A stretch of 7,900 bases of DNA from Janthinobacterium lividum (GTDB lineage: Bacteria > Pseudomonadota > Gammaproteobacteria > Burkholderiales > Burkholderiaceae_D), in NCBI GenBank assembly GCA_945864765.1, contig CAMBDR010000172.1, forward strand, positions 1 to 7,900, given 5' to 3'. The position numbers and the translations under genes are program-made. Shown piece after piece: positions 1-4,898 of this stretch; positions within the stretch are counted from its first letter, which is position 1, and each line of letters starts with the position of its first letter. The notes beneath the pieces are model-generated. The model was not told where the DNA came from. It ran no database searches and saw only the letters and a list, made by a program, of their open reading frames with translations.

Positions 1-22
1 CCAGCAAGTTAATTTTGCTCAA

Positions 23-43
23 CCCCTTAGCGCAGAAAAGGGG
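23..43 (-). terminator. possible weak hairpin terminator after the Tai4-like gene
   Basis: A 6-bp inverted repeat (CCCCTT at 23-28, AAGGGG at 38-43, 9-base loop) overlaps the stop codon of the minus-strand gene that ends at 27. On the minus strand the bases after it (TTGAGCAAAATT) are not a proper T-tract. It could be a weak terminator or a chance hairpin. Confidence 0.22.
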
Positions 44-401
44 CCAATGATTTTTTCAATAATGGCGCAAAAGCCGGATCATGAATTAGCTCCAGACAAC
101 CGGCGATGCGTAGCGTGACGCCATTTGGTTCAAGGCTGGCAGCGGGCGCGCGCTTGGCCAGCCGCATCAGTACCGGGTACGCTGCTGGCGGCAGGCGGCC
201 AGCTTCGATTAAGCCACCTGCCCAGGTTTGGGCTTCCTTTTCCAGCGGTTCGCCCGGGTAGCGTTCGATCAGGCAGGCCGCAAATACGTAGTCGCGAGCC
301 AATTTAAGTTCACGATTGGCTTTGGCGGGCTGGGCGAAGGTGATTGCCGGGGCTGCGAGCAATAGACTGGCAGCAAATGCCAATGATTTTAAAAGTGCCA
401 T
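27..401 (-). CDS. exported small protein, probable Tai4-family T6SS amidase immunity protein
   Basis: 124 residues with a clear Sec signal peptide: MALLK, a hydrophobic run to about residue 22, and likely cleavage after TFA (A23). The mature protein of about 100 residues should be periplasmic. It has two cysteines, C43 in ACLIERYP and C102 in GCLELIHDP, placed as in Tai4 proteins, which I recall having a Cys-Ile...YP segment near the start and a K/G-C-I/L-x-L-Y/I-H segment near the end. Known role of the family: binding and blocking the Tae4 peptidoglycan amidase in the periplasm. The ATG at 399-401 has AGGA 8 bases upstream. It overlaps the end of the upstream Tae4-like gene by 13 bases, which suggests translational coupling and matches the usual effector-then-immunity order. 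The family call rests on pattern memory and on the neighbour. It could otherwise be an unrelated secreted protein. Confidence 0.6.
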   Translation of the reverse strand: MALLKSLAFAASLLLAAPAITFAQPAKANRELKLARDYVFAACLIERYPGEPLEKEAQTWAGGLIEAGRLPPAAYPVLMRLAKRAPAASLEPNGVTLRIAGCLELIHDPAFAPLLKKSLAPFLR

Positions 402-748
402 AGCGTCATTCCTGTTGTCGTGCCTTCGTTGGTTGGGGTTGCAAGATGGCCGCTTGCGCTGCGCCAGCCACTTATATCAAACGCAACAATTCCGCGTTTT
501 CCAAGAAATGCATGGCCGAAATCAGCAACGACTTTGACGGGAGCAACCCCAAATGCTTCTTCCAGGTAAGCTTTCAACTCTTCAAGAATTTTAGACATAT
601 CCCCGCCGGATGCCAACGCTGGCGGCTCTTGCAAGTCCTTTGGAAACCGATACAAAATCAAACGTGCCGCAGCTTCAGCGGCCTCTTCCGGTGAGCGGGG
701 TTTCTTTTTTTGCCTTTGCAGCGAAAGGCTAACAATTTTACCTTTCAT
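389..748 (-). CDS. Tae4-like amidase C-terminal fragment without catalytic Cys, 119 aa
   Basis: The C-terminal half resembles the T6SS amidase Tae4: a helix around residues 51-67 (MSKILEELKAYLEEAFG), then GKRGIVAFDISGW (83-95) and SASGH (97-101). In Tae4 the equivalent 'GKKGI...GWSxAxGH' region carries the catalytic His, here H101. Known Tae4 enzymes are about 160 residues long and have an N-terminal Cys in a C-x-I-R-M-S type motif. This protein has no cysteine, and its first 50 residues are a basic, Ala/Glu-rich stretch I cannot relate to Tae4. It is therefore probably a decayed or recombined effector without amidase activity. The ATG at 746-748 has a poor Shine-Dalgarno; a strong AGGAGG lies 27 bases upstream, too far away. 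The last 13 bases overlap the Tai4-like gene, which supports the pairing. No hcp, vgrG or other T6SS gene is in the window. Confidence 0.6.
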   Translation of the reverse strand: MKGKIVSLSLQRQKKKPRSPEEAAEAAARLILYRFPKDLQEPPALASGGDMSKILEELKAYLEEAFGVAPVKVVADFGHAFLGKRGIVAFDISGWRSASGHLATPTNEGTTTGMTLWHF

Positions 749-805
749 AATTACAAACTCATGGAAAGATAATCGCCTCCTGCAACCAATCCAGCATCGG
801 CATAT
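749..805 (-). other. leader of the Tae4-like gene with misplaced AGGAGG
   Basis: This short gap after the DUF3368 stop contains a strong Shine-Dalgarno, AGGAGG (776-781, minus strand). It is followed 13 bases later by a three-codon frame, ATG-AGT-TTG-TAA (751-762), which ends two bases before the Tae4-like ATG. The frame of the Tae4-like gene stays open upstream to 805 and includes three TGC codons, but has no ATG there. The site could be the relic of an older start region. Confidence 0.3.
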
Positions 806-1183
806 TCATTCACCAATCAGCTTAAGTGTCTTTTCGATAAAATTAGTATCCAGGTACATTTGCGCTTCGTTTTTGAGTTGGTAGGCCAATGGCCGAACTG
901 CTTTAATCAAGCCCGCTTGCTTTGCTCTTATAAGTAGTCCAAGCACCTCAACGATATTTAGCCCCTGCTCTTTTGCAACCTTTCTGCCTATGGCTTCATC
1001 GATTACAATCAATTCTGCATGGAGTTCCATTGCAAGCGTAATAGCCTCAGCCTCGCCAGCATCAATTTTAGGGATGCCCATCATTGTTTTAAGCAACGCA
1101 CGGTTCTCTATTTCTTTCACCGTAATCCAATCTTTGACATTGACTTCCGATTTTTCAATATCAACCGAATTGATTTCAACATC
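806..1183 (-). pseudogene. N-terminally truncated DUF3368 (PIN-like toxin) gene
   Basis: The reading frame matches the middle and end of DUF3368 proteins: VKDWITV, then IDAGEAEAITLAMELHAELIVIDEAIGRKVAKE (quoted in part), then LGLLIRAKQAGLIKAVRPLAYQL and a C-terminal helix ending LIGE. The family is PIN-related and probably contains ribonuclease toxins, usually 150-170 residues long. The N-terminal strand with the first catalytic Asp (typically SDTSPL) is missing. The only plausible start is GTG at 1118-1120, with no ribosome-binding site, giving 104 residues. The frame is open further up to 1183 and those 21 codons also resemble the family, so the true break lies at or upstream of the TAG at 1184-1186. 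The usual UPF0175 antitoxin gene is not recognisable. Most likely a dead toxin gene. Confidence 0.7.
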
Positions 1184-1426
1184 CTACTTGTTTTCTTGAT
1201 GATCTTTTTTATAGACTGGCACAATCCGCCCACCAATCGCCTTTTGTAGCAAGCCGGATTTCAAGGCGTTAATCGCGCCATCATAACCATCGATATATTC
1301 TGCCGCCAACTCGTTTTCACATTTTTCCATTTGGGCAAACTCACGCGGCCTAAACCCCGCCATCAAGCAGGCGGCAACATGTACCGACAGGTGTTCGCTA
1401 TACAAATAGGTGGGCGAGATTTTCAT
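1184..1426 (-). CDS. hypothetical protein, 80 aa
   Basis: I do not recognise this family. The ATG at 1424-1426 has GGAAA about 6 bases upstream. An in-frame TTG four codons earlier (1436-1438) is possible but less likely. The protein begins MKISPTYLYSEHLSVHVAACL, has a possible helix-turn-helix-like patch (AACLMAGFRPREFAQME, about residues 19-35), a YIDGYDGAI segment, and a charged C-terminus (KKDHQENK). No signal peptide or membrane segment is visible. It ends in TAG at 1184-1186, and the DUF3368 remnant continues in exactly the same frame directly after that codon. By position it could be a remnant of an antitoxin gene or the recombined front of that toxin gene, but no antitoxin motif supports this. 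Confidence 0.5.
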   Translation of the reverse strand: MKISPTYLYSEHLSVHVAACLMAGFRPREFAQMEKCENELAAEYIDGYDGAINALKSGLLQKAIGGRIVPVYKKDHQENK

Positions 1427-1483
1427 GGTATTTTCCAAGGCAGGAGGGCGATTTGAACCTCGCCATTTTACAATAGTTTGCCG

Positions 1484-2119
1484 CTACAATCCCCCCGCAT
1501 CCATCTGCCCGCACAAACTCACTACCTTGGTGGTAATAATATCCACCGCCGGATCATTCGCCCCATGCGGCAAAATCACATCGGCATAGCGCTTGGTAGG
1601 CTCAATAAACTTGTTATGCATGGGCCGCACGGTGGCCAGATACTGCTCAATCACGCTCTCGGTGCTGCGCCCGCGCTCGGCAATATCACGCTGCAGGCGG
1701 CGAATAAAGCGCACATCGGAATCGGTATCGACAAAAATCTTGAGCGACATCATCTCGCGCAGCGCCGCATCAAACAAGGGGAACAAGCCTTCAATCACAA
1801 TCACCGGGGCCGGATTGACGCGGATGGTTGCGCTGGCGCGCGCGTGGTGCGCAAAATCATAGGTTGGCATGTCAATGCCGTGGCCACTGCGCAGGGTTTG
1901 TACCTGTTCAATCAGGAGCGGCCAGTCAAACGCGTTGGGGTGGTCGTAATTGATTTTCAGGCGCTCTTCAAAACTGAGATGATTTTGATCCAGATAGTAA
2001 TAATCCTGAATCACTACCGCCACCAGTTGCGGCCCAATCGCCGCCAAAACTTGTTGTGTAACCGTGGTTTTGCCGCTGCCGCTACCACCGGCTACGCCGA
2101 TGATGAAGGGGTTTTCCAT
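1484..2119 (-). CDS. udk: uridine kinase
   Basis: Phosphorylates uridine and cytidine to UMP and CMP with ATP or GTP in the cytoplasmic pyrimidine salvage pathway. The 211-residue length is normal for bacterial Udk. Visible elements: P-loop GVAGGSGSGKTT (residues 8-19), QDYYY with the likely catalytic Asp (D39), NYDHPNAFDW (57-66, nucleoside site), YDF (87-89), VIEGLFPLFD (108-117), the D131-T-D strand, the arginine-rich lid RFIRRLQRDIAERGR (137-151), and EPTKRYADVILP (173-184). I chose the ATG at 2117-2119 because AGGAG lies 6 bases upstream. The in-frame ATG at 2144-2146 would add nine residues (MKQPTQESS) but lacks a ribosome-binding site. It lies 55 bases after the amidohydrolase on the same strand, so cotranscription is likely, although no functional link is obvious. 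Confidence 0.95.
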   Translation of the reverse strand: MENPFIIGVAGGSGSGKTTVTQQVLAAIGPQLVAVVIQDYYYLDQNHLSFEERLKINYDHPNAFDWPLLIEQVQTLRSGHGIDMPTYDFAHHARASATIRVNPAPVIVIEGLFPLFDAALREMMSLKIFVDTDSDVRFIRRLQRDIAERGRSTESVIEQYLATVRPMHNKFIEPTKRYADVILPHGANDPAVDIITTKVVSLCGQMDAGGL

Positions 2120-2137
2120 GCTGGACTCCTGTGTTGG

Positions 2138-2163
2138 TTGCTTCATTTGCTTGCTTCATTTGC
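2138..2163. repeat. 13-bp perfect tandem repeat, two copies
   Basis: TTGCTTCATTTGC occurs twice back to back (2138-2150, 2151-2163) between the amidohydrolase stop and the udk start. Probably slippage-generated spacer DNA. It contains the upstream alternative ATG of udk. Confidence 0.8.
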
Positions 2164-2174
2164 TTGATTTGATG

Positions 2175-3920
2175 TTATTTGGCCTGAAATACCTGGCGAC
2201 CACCGACCCAGGTTTGCAATACCTTCATTTTAAAAATATCATAAGTTGGCATGGTGAATAAATCTTGTTCGGTGACGATAAAATCAGCCCATTTGCCCAC
2301 TTCCAGCGAACCCAATTGCTGCTCCTGATGCGCCGCCCAGGCCGCATCAAGCGTAAAGCAGCGCAAGGCTTCCAGCAAAGACATGGCTTGATTCGGATAC
2401 CAACCCGCCACGGGCGCGCCCGCCATGTCTTGCCGGGTTACTGCCGCGTGGATGCCCCAAAATGGATTCGGTGATTCAATCGGAAAGTCCGAACCGCAGG
2501 CAATGCGCGATTCTTGCTGCAAAAAGCTGCGCCAGGCATACGCGCCCTTGATGCGCTCATGCCCCACCCTTTGTTCGGCCATGTTTTTGTCCGAGGTGGC
2601 ATGGGTCGGTTGCATCGAAGGCACAATGCCCAGTTGCTTGAAACGGGCAATGTCGGCCACATCCACCACTTGCGCATGTTCCACCCGGTGGCGCAGGGCT
2701 TGGCTCTGGTATTGCGGAATCAATTTGGCAAAGCTGTCCAGCACCTGGCGATTGCCACCATCGCCAATCGCATGCACATTCACCTGATACCCGGCCTGCA
2801 TGGCCTTGCCCATTTGCGCTTGCATGGCCTTGTCGTCCAAAAACAGCAAACCCCTGGTTTGCGCCGCGTCAGAATACGGTTGCAACAGCGCCGCACCGCG
2901 ACTGCCGAGCGCGCCATCGGAAAATAATTTTACGGCGCGCAAAGCATAGTGGTCATCCGCCATGGTCACGAGCGGGCCTTTGGCCGCCAATTGATCAAAC
3001 TCCGGCCCCACCCCACGGATCATGCCATACACCCGCACCTTGAGCTTGCCGGCATTGGCATATTCACGCATCAGGGCATCTTGCGCCACCCCAACGCCGG
3101 CATCATGCACACTGGTTAAACCCATGCTGGCCAATTGCGCCATAGCGGCGTCCAGCGCCAAACGTAATTCGGCCTGGGTCGCTGGCGGTGCCACTTTGCT
3201 GATCAAGGCCATGGCGCTATCAACCAAGACCCCGCTCGGCTTGCCCTTGGCATCACGTTCAATTTTGCCTCCCGCCGGATCGCGGGTAGCAGCCGTAATG
3301 CCCGCCAATTGCAAGGCTTTGGAATTGGCCCAACCTGCGTGCCCATCCACCCGCTCCAACCACACGGGCCGATCTGCCACCACCGCATCAATTTCCGCCG
3401 CCGTGGGAAAGCGCCCCAGTTGCCACACCGCCTGATTCCAGCCAAAACCATAAAGCCAGCTGCGCGCCGGGTTGGCTTTGGCATAGGCTGCAATCATGCT
3501 TTGCGCCTGTTCCAGGCTTTTGGTTTCGCGCAACACCAGTTGCGCCGCCAATTCACCCTGGCCAAACACATGGCCGTGCGCGTCAATCAAACCTGGCAAC
3601 ACGGTTTTGCCTTGCATGTCGATATGGCGTGCCTGCGGCAACTTCGCTGCCACGGCGGCATTGCTGCCAATGGCAATAATTTTACCCTTGGCATCAAAGG
3701 CCATGGCTTCAAATTGCACTACGCCCTGCCCTTGGCCCAGGGTATACCCCTTGGCGTGATCAATAATGGTGACATTGGCCAGCCCGGCATGCGTTTGATC
3801 CGAAGTATCAGCCGCAGTGTCAGCCGCAGTGTCAGCCGAAGCACCGGCATGGCCATAAACGAGCGCAGCAAAACCAATCACGCGCAGGGTGTGTAACGCA
3901 AAAGCATCGCATACTTGCAT
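2175..3920 (-). CDS. exported metal-dependent amidohydrolase (Amidohydro_3/YtcJ-like)
   Basis: 581 residues. A hydrophobic N-terminus (about 10-29, ending GHAGASA) looks like a signal peptide, giving a probable periplasmic enzyme. After a small beta-sandwich part (NVTIIDHAKGYT; IDMQGKTVLPG) comes the TIM barrel. HGH (H115, H117) are the first metal ligands, K331 in AVKLFSDGALGSR is the likely bridging-lysine region, H383 is in NVHAIGDGGNR, H415 in RHRVEHAQ, and D478 in CGSDFP. The C-terminus returns to the sandwich (LGSLEVGKWADFIV). This order is typical of YtcJ-like amidohydrolase-family-3 enzymes; the substrate (an amide, formamide or cyclic compound) cannot be read from sequence. The ATG at 3918-3920 has AGGA 10 bases upstream, and an in-frame TAG at 3942-3944 excludes a much longer form. 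It is divergent from the DUF2520 gene and upstream of udk. A 4-residue repeat (ADTA) follows the signal peptide. Confidence 0.9.
   Translation of the reverse strand: MQVCDAFALHTLRVIGFAALVYGHAGASADTAADTAADTSDQTHAGLANVTIIDHAKGYTLGQGQGVVQFEAMAFDAKGKIIAIGSNAAVAAKLPQARHIDMQGKTVLPGLIDAHGHVFGQGELAAQLVLRETKSLEQAQSMIAAYAKANPARSWLYGFGWNQAVWQLGRFPTAAEIDAVVADRPVWLERVDGHAGWANSKALQLAGITAATRDPAGGKIERDAKGKPSGVLVDSAMALISKVAPPATQAELRLALDAAMAQLASMGLTSVHDAGVGVAQDALMREYANAGKLKVRVYGMIRGVGPEFDQLAAKGPLVTMADDHYALRAVKLFSDGALGSRGAALLQPYSDAAQTRGLLFLDDKAMQAQMGKAMQAGYQVNVHAIGDGGNRQVLDSFAKLIPQYQSQALRHRVEHAQVVDVADIARFKQLGIVPSMQPTHATSDKNMAEQRVGHERIKGAYAWRSFLQQESRIACGSDFPIESPNPFWGIHAAVTRQDMAGAPVAGWYPNQAMSLLEALRCFTLDAAWAAHQEQQLGSLEVGKWADFIVTEQDLFTMPTYDIFKMKVLQTWVGGRQVFQAK
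3804..3839. repeat. 12-bp in-frame tandem repeat, three copies
   Basis: AGTRTCAGCCGM is repeated three times (3804-3815, 3816-3827, 3828-3839) with one substitution each in the outer copies. It encodes the ADTAADTAADTS tract just after the predicted signal peptide of the amidohydrolase. Its in-frame length means that copy-number change would alter only the linker. Confidence 0.8.
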
Positions 3921-4040
3921 ACCAAATCTATCCTTCCATCCCTAAAATAAAGCAATCATTATTTCGAATGCTGCATTCTACCAGCATGCAATGCGGTAAA
4001 CTGGCACAAACCCTGTTTCAGCCCAAGCAAAGATACGAAC
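3921..4040. promoter_or_regulatory. divergent intergenic control region with a 13-bp palindrome
   Basis: This 120-bp gap separates the start codons of the amidohydrolase (leftward) and the DUF2520 gene (rightward), so it must hold both promoters. GAATGCTGCATTC (3966-3978) is a perfect 5+3+5 palindrome near the middle and is a candidate operator. I see no convincing pair of -35/-10 boxes on either strand, so I do not place promoters exactly. Confidence 0.4.
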
Positions 4041-4898
4041 ATGCCAACGAACATGCCAAACATTAACCATACCAAAGTGACATTCAATATCATTGGCGCT
4101 GGCCATGTTGGCCAGGTGCTGGCGCGCTTGCTGGTGGAGCGGGCGGGCTGGCAAATTCAAGATGTCTGCAATCGCAGCCTGGAAAGTAGCGCGGCAGCGA
4201 TTGATTTTATCGGTAGCGGTCGGGCGCTGGCCCATCTGGCCGATTTGCGCCCGGCGCAAGTGACCTTACTCACCGTCAGCGACGATCAAATTCTGCCCTG
4301 TTGCGAACAACTGAGCCAAGGGGTCAGCATCGATAACGGCATCTTGCTGCATTGCAGCGGGGCGCTGGCTTCCACGATCATGCAAGCGGCACGCCAGCGC
4401 CACTGCCTGCTGGCCAGCGTACACCCAATCCGCAGTTTTGCTGATCCCACCCAGGCGCTGGCCCAGTTTGAGGGCACTTTTTGCGGAATTGAGGGCGATG
4501 CTGCCGCGCTGGCGGGCTTGCAAGCCGCGTTAAGCGCGATCGGTGCGCGCAGCGTGCTCATTGATGCTACGGCCAAAACGCTCTACCATGCGGCGGCGGT
4601 ATTTGCCTGCAATTATTTAAATCCCTTAATTGATATCGCGCTACGCACCTGGCAGGCCGCAGGCGTAACGCCCGAGCAAGCGCGTGAATTGGCACAACCA
4701 CTGGCGCAACAAACGCTGGATAATATTTTTAGGCTCGGGCCAGCGCAAGCGCTCAGTGGCCCCATTGCGCGCGGCGACTGGGCCACGGTGGCGCGCCAAC
4801 AGGCGGCGCTGGCGGCGTGGGACCCTGCCGTCGGGCAGCTCTACCAAGTGCTGGCCGAGCATACCGCCGAACTGGCCAAGCGTAAGATGAAGCCTTAG
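4041..4898 (+). CDS. Rossmann-like and DUF2520 domain protein
   Basis: 285 residues. The N-terminal NAD(P)-binding Rossmann fold carries FNIIGAGHVGQVLARLL (GAGHVG at 19-24), followed by VTLLTVSDDQI and HCSGAL (104-109), as in coenzyme F420-dependent NADP oxidoreductase-like folds. The C-terminal helical DUF2520 part includes SVHPIRSFADP (126-136), CGIEGD (148-153), YHAAAVFACNYL (182-193) and LSGPIARGD (238-246). The layout resembles ketopantoate reductase and 6-phosphogluconate dehydrogenase relatives, so a cytoplasmic reductase or dehydrogenase is likely, but the substrate is unknown. The ATG at 4041 has only a weak AAGA upstream, and a second ATG at 4053 is a possible start. It is the only plus-strand gene in the middle of the window, divergent from the amidohydrolase and overlapping the M2 gene stop by four bases. 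Confidence 0.9.
   Translation: MPTNMPNINHTKVTFNIIGAGHVGQVLARLLVERAGWQIQDVCNRSLESSAAAIDFIGSGRALAHLADLRPAQVTLLTVSDDQILPCCEQLSQGVSIDNGILLHCSGALASTIMQAARQRHCLLASVHPIRSFADPTQALAQFEGTFCGIEGDAAALAGLQAALSAIGARSVLIDATAKTLYHAAAVFACNYLNPLIDIALRTWQAAGVTPEQARELAQPLAQQTLDNIFRLGPAQALSGPIARGDWATVARQQAALAAWDPAVGQLYQVLAEHTAELAKRKMKP

Noticed and set aside
990..1249. Two plus-strand open frames across the DUF3368 remnant
   Set aside because: They lie opposite a frame with clear family similarity, have no ribosome-binding site and encode low-complexity hydrophobic/aromatic text.
1447..1464. Hairpin GGCGA/TCGCC whose minus-strand loop reads GGTTCAAAT, like a tRNA T-loop
   Set aside because: The flanking bases do not pair as a T-stem, and there is no acceptor stem, anticodon arm or CCA end. 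As a terminator it lacks a T-tract on the strand that carries the genes.
2138..2163. Possible CRISPR-like or iteron array
   Set aside because: Only two directly abutting 13-bp copies exist, with no spacers; this is simple tandem duplication. No CRISPR array is present in the window.
1478..2167. 229-codon plus-strand open frame opposite udk
   Set aside because: It is the antisense of a well-conserved kinase; its His/Arg-rich composition is typical of a shadow frame.
3309..3896. 195-codon plus-strand open frame opposite the amidohydrolase
   Set aside because: The minus strand carries all the amidohydrolase motifs, and this frame has no recognisable domain or start signal.
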